This document shows positions 1 through 11,500 of a stretch of DNA of 64,000 nucleotides, piece after piece. A program made the position numbers and the translations under genes. A model generated the notes under the pieces. It made no database searches. It was not told the origin of the DNA and worked only from the letters and a program-made list of their open reading frames with translations. This DNA comes from Zygnema circumcarinatum (taxonomy: Eukaryota > Streptophyta > Zygnematophyceae > Zygnematales > Zygnemataceae). Each line of letters opens with the position of its first letter. Within the stretch, counting starts at the first letter, position 1. The stretch lies in assembly GCA_037447605.1 (NCBI GenBank), contig CM074805.1, positions 1,831,359 through 1,895,358 on the forward strand, in the 5' to 3' direction.

Positions 1-475
1 GCTTCATGAGAGCTTCCGCGCATGTACTTTGCTTGACTCATGATCACCTCACAACAGTACATTAAGGATAGGTCAGCAGAAGAGTGGTAGTTGTGTTTCG
101 TGTGACCACGTCGTTATGTAGCCACAGGTTGTTTTCTAATCAATTCAGGGGAGGTGTGGCATCTGAATGTCATCAGTCATGAACAGTTTCAAAAGTACAC
201 AATCTGAAGCAAGGGGAAGAATACATTAGAAGAATTTGTGCCTTTATTCATCATGTTTCCAGATAAAGGATGAATGATCACCTTCTTAACGGAGCAGTCG
301 TCATCTTCTAAGTTAACCCGATAAACCTCACTCCAATTGCAATTTCTGAGGAATTAGGTTAATTACGTTAGTTTGCATCGAAGCCAGCGACCATTTCAAT
401 TGTCACATTCATGGTGTCAGCAAGCCATCGGATCTTTATGTTCGAGGCTTGACTGGTTCATTGATGTGGATGCAG

Positions 476-1031
476 TTTGTTGCGGACCCAAGATTTGAGG
501 AGGTTAAGGAATACATTAGATCGGGAGTGTTTGGCAGCTACGACTTTGACCCCCTTTTGGGCTCCTTGGAGGGTAATGAGGGCTATGGCCGCGGTGACTA
601 TTTCCTGGTTGGAAAGGACTTCCCTGCTTACATTGAGTGCCAGGACAAGGTGGACGAAGCCTACAGGGACCAGGAGGTGAGAAATTCTCCTCGGAGCTCA
701 GCACGCCTCCTTTCCTTGTTTCGTTCCTTGTTTCGGTTTACGATTATGAAATGGAAAATATGAACCGTCAGCCATTCCACCTGTAGCAAAGTTTTTCTAT
801 CAGTAATTATTCTGAAGAATCCGTCAAGGAAAAAACCAGTACCAGTAGGTTCTCGCTATGTTAATACGATCGTCTTTGTTCTTGAATCTGACACGTTGCT
901 TTTGCTGTACACAGAGATGGGTAAGGTCATCAATCTTGAACACAGCCAATTCCGGAAAGTTCAGCAGTGATCGCACCATCAAGCAGTATTGCGAGGAAAT
1001 CTGGGGCGTTACGGCCTGCCCTGTGCCCTAG
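476..1031 (+). CDS. PHS1: Alpha-1,4-glucan phosphorylase, plastid type, last two exons (5' part lies outside the window)
   Basis: Phosphorolytic release of glucose-1-phosphate from starch or malto-oligosaccharides. Two exons are visible: 476-676 and 915-1031, joined in phase 0 with GT-AG borders, stop TAG at 1029-1031. The first reads from the [20 protein letters not shown] region through [17 protein letters not shown]; the second carries [20 protein letters not shown] and ends in ACPVP. This is the conserved C-terminal end of GT35 phosphorylases and is closest, from memory, to the plastidial PHO1/PHS1 form. The catalytic and pyridoxal-phosphate parts lie upstream of the window, so activity cannot be judged. 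Positions 1-475 look like intron. Confidence in family is high, in isoform moderate. Confidence 0.92.
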
Positions 1032-2897
1032 ACAATTCAGGTGACCACGATGAATCTCAGCTCCAAGGGGTCGATTGGCTCTACCTGACGATAAATATAT
1101 TTTCTTGATGGAACAGAACAAAACGGATGTTAGAGCATGACTGTACGGTGTATTTGACTTGGCAACATAGCTCGTAGCGCAGGTGCTCTCAGTGCACCTG
1201 TGGCTATTGCATGCCGTGGCTCATTCCGCAGGGAATTCAAAATGCTGTCTCAGCTCATACAGTAGTGATGGCCTCCTCAGTTGAGGATATGGATGGCAGG
1301 AACAACACGTCGTTATAGAAGAAAGCCACGGCATCTGTGGAACTAGTCAGATTTTTTTGTCTCGCACTTTTCTGGGGAGGGAGGGGGATATCCATTGTAT
1401 GGGCATATTGTTTAAAAATCTATGTCTGGAAATTCTTTACGTTGGAGGAAGTATTTTGGCTTTCTAGGAATTATTTGTTGTGAACTTGTCTATTCCAATG
1501 CCTGTCCGTTCCAGTGTCTGTTCCAAAGTTTCTCTGTTCCAATATCTACCTGTTTTAATGAAGGCGGCAGGAACTGACTCAGGCGATATTGGCAACCTCC
1601 TCTAGAAGCCGCGACGTGCCCATAGCTTTTTTTTCGTTCCTAGGTCATTTTTGTGACCGGTTCTCCATATCCCGGGCATGTAACTTTCGACTGTGTACAT
1701 CTGATGGCATTGCCACTGTGATATTGACGCTAGCTTAGGTTCTTTGGCAAGGTAAAAAAAAAAAAGTGATGGTCCAAAAGTCTTCTAGTCTTCGAAAAAA
1801 AATGGCTTTTTAATTACTCAACCATCCTTTCTCCTTTTTTTCGCTGAATGCACTGTCACCATTACTCGTCACACATGCCACGTGAAGACAAGCTTGCTGA
1901 CATTACCTTACCCCAAGCAGCCACCCTACCTTGCTCATGCATAACCTGTGCATAATTTAATGTGTTTCAATCGGACCAGTGGCATTGATCTCACGATGGC
2001 AATGCCATCAAGTGCACATGAACAAAATCAGCATGGGGAACGACGAGGGGTCCAATTGCACACACGCAGATGGCAGTAACGTGGTCTTGCCCAGTACGGT
2101 AACACCAACAACAAACAATGTATCTGATGGGCAAAATCAATTGTAACGTGTGCAATGTTTTGCGTTTTGCCTGCCAAGGGATGGTGAAGCAGCTGCGGCC
2201 ATGCAAGCATGCATACAACCGAACAGAAACAGAGCACGAACAGAAAAGAGTTAGCGAGCAGACATTGCCAAACGATATACGGTACTGCAGCTTCCTGGAA
2301 GGAAGCTGAAATATACATTTGTAGAACATTAACACACGGATTGTAGGGACACACAATCCTAATTTTATATACATTACAAACCTGCCAAACGGAATAACAG
2401 AACTACGATAGTATAATCCTCCTACCATACAATACATGATCCTCCTACCCACTTACAACCTTTGTGAACATATGCCCCCTAAGTTGTTCGTAGTGCTCCT
2501 CTTGTATCCTTCAGTTCTCCACTCTGAGCGTTCACTTTAGAACTTGAGCAGGCCATGCACCGACTTCCATCCCTTTTGCAAATGGAATCCCCATTTGAAT
2601 GGAACTGGAACCTCAATTCTTCCACATCGGTCAAGACCTCCTCGTACGTAGGCCCTCGTGTGCAAACAGATATAAACATGATTACCCTTCCACACTAAGT
2701 AGGGAATGGTCCACCTTAAATCTCAACAGGACCTAACCAACCACAAAAACAAAAGCCTCGGAGACACCCATGGTCGCTTACCATCCAAGAGCAAAGGTCT
2801 AGATCCTTTCCTATCTCGCATCCACAGTCTCCACTCTGATAAAATAATGTGAGCGGATATACCTTTGAGCGAAAAATTCGCACGTTTTAAGCGCAAT
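1032..2897. other. Tail-to-tail intergenic region between phosphorylase and MSL channel
   Basis: Both flanking genes end here, so this holds two 3' UTRs and a spacer. I see no supportable gene. ORFs of 60-150 codons exist on both strands (for example 1991-2452 minus) but show no domain, no splice-supported extension and no protein-like composition. Around 1496-1560 the sequence repeats TGTTCCA-like words several times. A short hairpin-like word (GGTCA, spacer, TGACC) lies at about 1642-1657. Confidence 0.6.
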
Positions 2898-5800
2898 TTA
2901 ATATGATGCAGGCACAGAAAGCGGATCTGCCGACGAAGCGGAACCGTTTCCTGTCAACAGAGGCACCTGGACATGTGGGAACTCCGCATTACCGCCGAAG
3001 AATGCACCTTCATTAATCACAATCGCGGCTGCCTTCACCAGCAGGTCTTGCTGTGCAGCATAGAACTTCGCCGACGACTGCCCAGACAATCCCAAATGCA
3101 GAGTCAGGCCGAGTCGGCAACGGCAAGCATTCTACAAAAGCGTCTATAAGTGCATAGCAGAGAAAAGGTTCGAGTGCCTTGTAATACCATGCTTTTGGCG
3201 GTTGCTTTCAGCTCCAGTATGAGGTTGTTGGAGCCGAGAGACTTGAGGTAGCACACGGGTTTACTTATCACGGTGTCGAGAGTATTCTGCTGAAGCATCA
3301 TCAGTGTGATCTTTGAAGTGATGGCACCAACTCGCAGAATGTCCTCATTGCGGAGTGCAAAGCTGGCTTCAAGATTACGATGAGTGGCTCTTGACATGTT
3401 GGTGATTACCTGCATCAGAAGATAAAATCTTTAGCACTTTATGTTGTCTTTCCCAAAATCAATCTCCCCAAAAAACCATAAGCAAATATTGCGAAATGTT
3501 TTCCTGCAGTTCCCGTCAACAACAAGCCCCTAAAATTCCCTGCTGCACCCGTTCAATGAAAATCACCATATCAGGGTAAATCTTGACGCATTCAAAAAGC
3601 AAAAGGACCTCGCGTAAAAAGGTACGAACACTTAGCAGAATCCTTCACTCCTTTACTCACCATATTGGTGAAGACCTGATTAGGCACTGTGATTTGCATC
3701 CTGTCAAATCCCTGCAGCTTGGTCTGAAAGAATCCAATGTCCTGCACTACTCCTGAGAACGACCCTGCCTGCACCACCCAACGCCCCACTTCCCACTCAC
3801 ATCCAAACTGACAACCAACATCGCCGGCTTTTCCCTTTAAGCAAGTGAAAGAAATGAAGGCTCCTAGGGAGAAAACAGCAAAGAACAAAATCAAACCAAA
3901 ATCAAAATAAAACAAAAAAAACAAAATAAAAAACAACAAAATCAAAACAAAATCAAAAAAACAAAATCAAGAACAAAATCAGACCTTAATGGTCTCCCCA
4001 ATGACAAAGGGGCGAGTGAGCCACAAAACCAACCCTCCAAAAAAGTTGGTCACCACTTCCTTGGATGCCAAACCGACCGCAAGACCTGCGCATGATCCCT
4101 TAACAATCTCAGTTTGAGCAGTGTCCAAACTCATCCTCAAAAGCGCAAAAAAGAGCAAAACAGCAGCGATGCTTTTATGAACATGGCGACATGTCATATA
4201 CTGTGGCTATCCACTTGCTTAGTTGCCATCCATACCAGTGAATCCTCCAAAGGCAGCAAGAGATCGCAGTGGAACCCCTACACTCTCTGCTGCAGTAAGG
4301 ATTCCCATCACAACAAGAAATGTTGTGCTCAAGCGATCAATGGCAACGAGTCGAGGCTGGACGGAAATCACCCACAGGCAATCAGAGATGTTAGAAGTGT
4401 CTCCAGTGAGGCCGATATTTGCCATATTTAGTTAATAAACATAAAGGGGTTCGTTCCAAGGGAAGATATGCGTTTGTTCACCTTGTCAAGCTTGCTATTC
4501 CCTTCATAGCTCGATAAGATACAACTCTTCCAACCGAAGAGGCACCATGTGAGAGAACCCACAAATGCAACTGTTCGCACTTGCCCCATCAATACATTGT
4601 CGAAGGGAACGCGGACCAAAGGCAGGAAAACCCTCGCCCTGTTGACCATATCCACCAGCCATTCAAACTTAGCTCTCGCTTCTTACAATGGAAGAAGGTG
4701 ATTTGATTCAGAGCTGAAAAGGAGAAACATGGAAGAAGGTTTGTAATTGTGGTTGACTGATTTGGTTGGCCTTTCTACTGATGATATAAAAGTTTCTTTC
4801 CAATCTTTTGGGGTCGAAATATTACAATCGCGTGATGGCAAGAATAATGGTGAAGAACTTGGTAGGTTCAGCCAGCGCAAAGAAACCCGAACGGGAATAC
4901 TTTTCTTCCAATGCCTCATTATCATGCAATGCATATCTGCTCCACATCCTGCAGAGTACAAACTGGAAACACATTACAGGAGTGCAAGGATGCAAAGCAG
5001 TAACAACGAGAAAAAACAACGCATAGCATACAACCTCATGAATGTCAAGATTAAGTTGCGAACGTTGATTGTTGTCAATTTTCCTGCATCCAAGGAACTG
5101 CGCATCCTTGCAGGCCATTTCCCCACTGACCAAGATCAAAATTGAGAACCCACCGAAAGAGGTGATAGCACATTTTATCCACGTATCGGATGACAGTCAG
5201 CGCAATCGCCAGCAGGAGAGTCTCCCGGACGAAAAGCACTGCCTGCAAGGAGCAACAGTTTGTCGACATGTCAAAGCCCGGTGCATTGTCAAGTAACATC
5301 TCAAAAGCAAAACTCATAAAAAATCTGTTGCACAACATGAGCGCACACTCACTCATCAGAAAAAAAAGGCAATTTCCCACCTCTGTCCATTTTAGCTGAG
5401 AGATTGCTCAGCTATAAACCAAAAGCTACCTAAAAAACATCAGCCATACCTCTATACCACCACCATAGAGTGGCGGATGAATGTGCTGCATACCCTGGGA
5501 AATGTAGGCTTCAAGAGCATATAACTCACTGAGCACAGGCAGAAATGCGTGTTCAGACGTCTCGATGCATTCCTTCCAATTTTCTTTCCTCTCAAAAAAC
5601 AGCTTAGAAAAGGATTTTCCCCGCAAATCGGTGCACGCAATGGGTGTACTGTACTTTAATGACCGTCTTAAAACAAGGTTTAAGTAATTTACTCAAAAGG
5701 TCCTCCAAGTCGGGACACAGGCTTCTACTCTTTACGCCTCAAAAAATAAAACCACGCTCAAACCCGGATACGAGTGACATATGAGATAACCATATGTCAC

Positions 5801-6747
5801 ATCTACATGATGCTGGTCCTTGTGACCAAGGCTGCTAACCAGTGCCTATCAGCTACTTCCCTGCATCATACATCACCAATGCCACACAAATCTTCTCGCC
5901 CGAAAAATCTGCAAAAGCAGTTTCAAGCAGCCCTTTGGACTCCCGCATTGCACCACCACTTCGAATCCTTCTCACCTCAAAGCCGCCAGGCACTCCTAAC
6001 TTCACTTGTGCTCCCCATTCAGCCCTCCCTAAAGCAAGCCACTCCGTTCAAAATTCATCTCTCACCAGTGGCTCACAGCTGTGCAGCTTCTGATGCAAGC
6101 CTTCAGGCAGCCAGAAGAGCCAATCTTGCATGTCCGGCTTGCAGGTCGGGCAGGGCGGCTGCAGTTTGTGCCAAATCCAACGGCTGATATTATCCAAGAA
6201 GCTGTCCTCGGTGTTTCCCAGAAACGCGTTGACACTGGACGCGGCGGCGGCTGCTGCTGACGTTGGAGCTGCAGCAGCCTCTGTGGCGAGAGCCCCATGC
6301 GCGCCCGGAACCCCAGATGTTTGGATGGGGGATGCAGCAGCTCTCCGCGTTGAACGTGAATGGAACGACGTCCTTCTTAAGGATAGTAGAGACTTCGGGG
6401 TGAAGGTGGAGCACAGATAAATGCGGCTTTTCTGTAACAAAGGAAGGATCGAAAGTGAGGCATTAGACCTTCATCTATTCCTCTCGGTCTTCCTTCCCTC
6501 TCTCCCTTTGATGCTAGCACGAGAAGCCTCTTTCTACCTCCATCTTTGCAAGAAATAACCCTAAAATGCTCGTGCATTGCACGTGATTGCAAAACTCCGA
6601 ATGTTGCAAGAGCACGCAAGCAGCATTCCATTCCCTTCCAGCTCCACGCACCTTCCGAGAGGCATCGACAGCGACGCCTGCAGCACTCGCCTCCAAGCAG
6701 CCCGAGGCGCGCCCAGCCAGAAGGCGAGAGGAGGCGAGAGCAGCCAT
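2898..6747 (-). CDS. MSL: Mechanosensitive ion channel, MscS family, organelle-targeted (MSL1/2/3 type)
   Basis: Stretch-gated channel relieving osmotic or electrochemical stress in mitochondria or plastids. Model, twelve exons, all phases closing: 6747-6652, 6431-6066, 5908-5877, 5648-5450, 5242-5154, 4948-4826, 4674-4482, 4356-4236, 4085-3985, 3768-3661, 3409-3188, 3077-2898; 609 aa. The ATG at 6747 sits in GGCCATGG and opens a transit-peptide-like end (MAALASSRLLAGRASG), then an Ala-rich stretch. Hydrophobic segments lie near residues 232-258, 275-300, 318-335 and 372-395; the pore-lining helix follows at about 400-425 (FGGFTGLAVGLASKEVV). The MscS beta domain (KAGSFSGVVQDIGFF, then VPNQVFTNM) spans about 440-480, with a cytosolic C-terminal domain after it. 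The 32-nt third exon is the least certain; intron 9 begins with an atypical GTCTGA. Mitochondrial versus plastid targeting is open. Confidence 0.88.
3881..3983. repeat. Low-complexity CAAAAT/AAAAC-rich tract in an MSL intron
   Basis: About 100 bp made almost entirely of CAAAA, AAAAT and AAAAC words. On the coding (minus) strand it is a T-rich tract beginning immediately after the donor site of the exon 3985-4085. It explains the hydrophobic Phe-rich ORF that appears on the minus strand there, which is not coding. Confidence 0.8.
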
Positions 6748-8094
6748 GGCCGCTCAGCTGCATGCAAGCGAGGGCCTCCCTCCCTCTCTAAAGGGCTCTC
6801 AGGAAAGAAGACTGCCACGTGTCGCCTTGGCACGCGCGCTGACGTCATCGAAAGCCCTTCTTCAATCTCCGGGCTACTGCTGACATCACCCATCAAGCGT
6901 GTGATGGTTTTATTGGCTACTTATGCCGTCATCTTAACCTTTTCGGTTTCGTACGGTCACCGAAACTGGGCTTCGACGGAAAGTTCGGGGGGAGAAAAGC
7001 TATACGTTTTAAACCGGACGACGGTCAACCAGTCGGGTGGCGCCATGTGACGCCAAATTTGTCGTTTACGGACCCTGAGGACCCGCCTTGACTCGGGTTG
7101 AAAAAGTGGGCTCGGCTCCTAGCCGCCCTTGCCCGGGACGATATATTGAACATATCGCCCGGAAAGCTATCGCGATATATTGCGAGACATCGATTTTAGC
7201 ATCGCAGGCGCACCTTCAACGTCTGACGTCCAAAACGATGCTCGAGGGAGTTCAAGCCCCTCTAAAACCCGAAACCTCCGCAAGGCCCCTTCTGGGCACG
7301 AACATCTCTCATAGGAATTTCCCTGCAGGAACGAACAAGTTGAAAATTTCTGTGTCTAGCTCTTAAGATTGATGAGGGGTTTAGGCACTTCCAAGTGTTT
7401 AAAGTAACTCAGAGTTTCGGAAATGTAGAGGATGTCGGGTTTCCACTCACCCTGCGAGTCCGTACAATATCAGTCAGACAAAGGCAAGCTTCGACTTCGG
7501 TAACCCCCAACACCCATACAGTGCAAACAATGCAAATCCTACAACCCTTACTTACCACGTAGACATGCTAACATGAAGCCTTAAACCCTGATTTCCACAA
7601 AACCTGAACCATAATCCCTAAGCATCCCACGATCTCTTCCAAACCCCGTGCGGGACGTGACATGGGCTCCCTCCCTCCCTCCCTCCCTAGACCATGAGGC
7701 CGTGCGCATGACATGGCCATGATGGCCTCATGACTTCATGAGCCACAAGCCGTTCCGTTGACGGCGGGATGTTCGCCGATATGGAAATACCGCCGGTCTG
7801 TAGCCCAAGCAACCTGCCGACCGCCAGACGGCCGACTAGATGCTCGTGGCCCACGCCTCCGTACAGTATGTACATAATTCCATTTGCGACTTCAGACCGA
7901 GGTTCGACGGCAGGCCCTGCATGAATCGCGCGTTTTACGGCCCAAGGACGGTCCGTTTGCGCCGCCCTAATCTCGGAGCGCATCGCAGCCGTCCATTTAA
8001 CCCCTTTTTTTGTACTCGTGGAAAAATTCCGTGGCATGTGGCACGTGCCCGCCCTACCGTACTGTATCTGCAAACCTACAGTACAGTGTAGTTT

Positions 8095-8115
8095 CATGCC
8101 GTACCGTACGGCATG
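8095..8115. repeat. Perfect 10-bp inverted repeat with 1-nt spacer
   Basis: Arms CATGCCGTAC and GTACGGCATG separated by one C. It lies in a patch where GTAC/CGTAC words recur (8052-8135). It could form a cruciform or be a dimeric protein site. No matching second copy marking a transposon end was found. Confidence 0.85.
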
Positions 8116-8169
8116 CATACGGACGGTATGGGCCCTGGCTACCCCTTGGCGTGGGTGCCGGCGGGGGGA

Positions 8170-8499
8170 TTAGGGTTAGGGTTAGGGTTAGGGTTAGGGT
8201 TAGGGTTAGGGTTAGGGTTAGGGTTAGGGTTAGGGTTAGGGTTAGGGTTAGGGTTAGGGTTAGGGTTAGGGTTAGGGTTAGGGTTAGGGTTAGGGTTAGG
8301 GTTAGGGTTAGGGTTAGGGTTAGGGTTAGGGTTAGGGTTAGGGTTAGGGTTAGGGTTAGGGTTAGGGTTAGGGTTAGGGTTAGGGTTAGGGTTAGGGTTA
8401 GGGTTAGGGTTAGGGTTAGGGTTAGGGTTAGGGTTAGGGTTAGGGTTAGGGTTAGGGTTAGGGTTAGGGTTAGGGTTAGGGTTAGGGTTAGGGTTAGGG
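8170..8499 (+). repeat. Interstitial telomere-type array, 55 perfect TTAGGG units
   Basis: 330 bp of uninterrupted TTAGGG hexamers, G-rich strand in the sense direction of FIPS5, ending 50 bp before the FIPS5 ATG. No variant unit is visible. The unit is the six-base TTAGGG type, not the seven-base TTTAGGG usual in most plants. Possible origins are telomerase-mediated break repair, an old chromosome-end fusion, or a local assembly join. Confidence 0.97.
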
Positions 8500-8500
8500 T

Positions 8501-8543
8501 GGAGAGGAGAGGAGAGGGGAGGAGAGGGGAGGAGAGGGGAGGG
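8501..8543 (+). repeat. Polypurine GGAGAGGAGAGG tract in the presumed FIPS5 5' leader
   Basis: Forty-odd bases of G and A only, built from GGAGA/GGGGA words, directly joining the telomere-type array to GCAGCCATGG, the start context of FIPS5. Polypurine runs with several GGGG/GGG blocks can form triplex or G-quadruplex structures; this is inference. Confidence 0.8.
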
Positions 8544-8549
8544 GCAGCC

Positions 8550-11500
8550 ATGGAGGAAGATGATGACTTTGGCGCCCTGTATGAGAATATTGGGGTTGAG
8601 GAGGGCATGGAAGCAGGGGAGGACGAGTTGGATTACGACGACAGGGAGTATGCTGGCTTGCCCGTGGGGGTCTCGGACGACGAGGATGAGGACGAAGAGG
8701 AAGAGATGCTATATGGCACTCCTGCTACAGGCCCTCCCGCTAAGAAGAGCATTCAGCCTACATTTTCCGTATCGACACCGGCATTTGTACAGGCATCTGT
8801 GGCATCGGTGGTAGGAGCAGCAGCTCCAGCAACAGCAGCAGCAGCTCCAGCAATAACAGCAGCAGCTCCATCAATAGCAGCAGCAGCTCCAGCAACAGCA
8901 GCAGCAGCTCCAGCAACAGCAGCAGCAGCTCCAGCAACAGCAGCAGCAGTTCCAGCAACAGCAGCAGCAGCTCCAGCAACAGCAGCAGAAGCTTCAGCAA
9001 CAGCAGCAGCAGCTCCAGCAATAGCAGCCGCAGCTCCAGCAACAGCAGCAGCAGCTCCAGCGAAAGCAGCAGCAGCTCCAGCAACAGCAGTTGCATCCAC
9101 TGGAGCACAGGATGAGGTGGCTAGGAGCTCAAACCAACAGCCCACCATACGGAGAGGGGAAGTGGAGGATGACGATGGGGAAGAAGATGATCTTTACGCG
9201 CAGCTCTACGGTGAGGCTCCTTCCTCAACTGCTACCAAGACAGAAACAGCCATGGCCGTCTATACTCTATCTTCTTCGCCTTCTCCACATTTAAGTGCCC
9301 CTGGGGTCGTCTCAGAACTTTTCTGGCCCACCAGGGCAGCATATACAGAACAAAATGCTGAAACCAGCAAGTTGCCTGGCGGCGAGAAAGTAGATTTTGC
9401 GAGAACGGCATGCGAGGCAGAAATAAGAGGCGTAGGGGGGATAGAAGCAGACGCAGCTGATAGGATTTGCAACAGGGAAGTGCAAAATGAATTCGAAACG
9501 TCTCCAAGTGGTATTGAGAATTCATTTGGGGGTAATACGACGCTTCCAGGTGCTGTTGCATCTCATAAGGACACACGAGAAGTTTTAATCGGTGAGCATC
9601 TATTTAGAGTTGCTCGAGGTGAAAGGGAAGCAACTACAGATGGTGGATCCACACAAGAGAAGTACGAACAAAGAGCGGCTGATCAAGCTCTTGGTCAGGG
9701 TGCGCAAAGAAGTGAATTCTGCCTAAACGGTGAAAGCCAGAAAAAAAGTTTAGGAGAGGTAGTGGAAGCAACTTCGCTCTACACCCAAGATGCACTTGGA
9801 GTAAATGAAACTGTCCCAATTGGTAAAATTCGTACTGCAGACGAAGGATCATTTCAAGTCGGGCGAACTGACATATCAAGAGAAAACAATGATTCAACTT
9901 TGACGGGTGTTGTCAGGCAGTTTAACAGTGTACATGTTAGGCAGGATGGACTGAAAGGTGAATGGTACGACAGCAATGTGGAAGACGTTGTTGAGGGCTC
10001 GGGCAAAGGAGTCCAGGAAAGTGGGATTCATGGTGAAACTGAAACCCAGGTTGACGTTGTCGGCCATACAGCAGGGAGCAGCAATGGTGTAGGTGAAGGT
10101 GGATATGGAGTGGATCTTGAAGGACCTGGACCTGCAGGTTTAGTTGTTGAAACCGGTAGTGCTGGTCCAACTTCTGTGGAGGAATTGATTGAACAGGCGC
10201 AAGAGGGTGACATGGATTGGGTTTCGGGGTTGAAAGGAGATGGGATTGAGGCTGCAGTGGAAGACGAAGACGAGAGCGGGAGTGAGGACGACCTCCAAAT
10301 TGTATTGAATGAGGAGCCTCCCCTATCATACGCCGGACGTGGCCCTTATCAGCAGATGGCCCAGCAGCAGCATCTCCACAGTGCAGCTCTGCTTGGAAGT
10401 GTGAATGAAGCGAGCGGTTTTGTGGAAGGTGAGGAGTTTGAGGACAGTGAAGATGACGACGATTTGGTTATTGTGGCCGATGAGCCACTGGCAGACGGTG
10501 ACGACCCGTGGGCCCGCAGCCAACCCCTTACAGAATCTGGCGCCGGTGGAGCTCCTAGCATGCCTTCTCTAGAGGGTGAGCAAGTTGGTGCCGTCCAAGG
10601 GGTTGCTGAACAGCGATCAACTGCATTGCTAGGGCAACCTCCAGTAGGTCCTCGGGGCGCCTTATCCGGAGCCCGCGTTGCAGGCCAGCCTGTTGTTTCT
10701 CCGTACATGAAGGTGAGGCCACAGGATTGGAATTTCGCTAATTGTAGGTTCTCAGATTTTTCTTCCAGACTCCATGAGCGCATTTTTTTGGCTTAAGCGT
10801 GGTTATTTAATGGAACTTTCTTCTCGATTTGATTAGTGCAGTAATGTCACTGTTGTTCAAAGGCCAAAAATCAGTCGGATTTCGGTGTTGCTGAATTGGC
10901 TTTCTGTATTCTTCTGGAATAAAGAAGGCTAATGGCCCAAAAAGTGTTCATCAATAACCTCCAATATTTATTTGCAAGGTTTTTTGTTTGTTACTCTTGC
11001 TCTTATCGTTGCTGTGTTAACGTGGCATGGGTGGGTTGTGAACAGTATGTGCGGCCAGGTGCCGCTAATGCCTTGACTGGCGTTACTGCCACAACAGGGC
11101 CAGCAGGTCCTGCTATTGGTGGAGCCACAGGAGAGACTGGTCCAGGCACTGCCGGTCGTTCCTCGGGTGCTGGACGCGGTGACTGGGCATGGGGTTCAGC
11201 GCAGCAGCGGCATGCGTGGGGAGGAGAGACCGTCCGGGAGTTTATGCTTCCACCGAACAAGTGAGTTGTAGAACTTTTGTATAAATGGCTGGCCTAGATT
11301 GCATCCACTTGCCAGCATTTGGCGGCCCTCTCGGTCCCAGGCGAAGGATGCATTCAATACCTAGCTATCTGGTCTTACAGAACATGTTAGCTGAAGTTGC
11401 TGCAAAGAGGAAGTGGTACAGTTGTTAATGGCAGGAACCTTTTGTTGTCGTTTTTCTTGACGTTGGAAAAATTTGAGAGTCTTTTTTGTACGTTGTATCC

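Larger units (their letters stand above)
6748..8549. promoter_or_regulatory. Shared upstream region of the divergent MSL and FIPS5 genes
   Basis: Head-to-head spacing of 1.8 kb between ATG 6747 (minus) and ATG 8550 (plus). Close to MSL there is a CACGTG G-box at 6816-6821 and a perfect TGACGTCA bZIP-type site at 6840-6847. The middle (7040-7260) is CpG-containing with repeated ATATCG/CGATAT words. From 8052 to 8135 the sequence is rich in GTAC and contains a perfect inverted repeat (8095-8115). A second CACGTG is at 8042-8047. The FIPS5-proximal part is a telomere-type array followed by a purine tract. Functional roles are inferred from motif identity only. Confidence 0.55.

Noticed and set aside
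1991-2452. Minus-strand 153-codon ORF
   Set aside because: No domain, composition not protein-like, overlapping ORFs in other frames; probably chance in intergenic DNA.
8010-8549. Upstream extension of FIPS5 through an Arg-Val repeat
   Set aside because: The frame is open but has no ATG, and the stretch is simply the translated TTAGGG array; the ATG at 8550 has a good context and starts the conserved acidic N-terminus.
8054-8608. Minus-strand Leu-Thr repeat ORF
   Set aside because: Translation of the complementary CCCTAA array; no other coding content.
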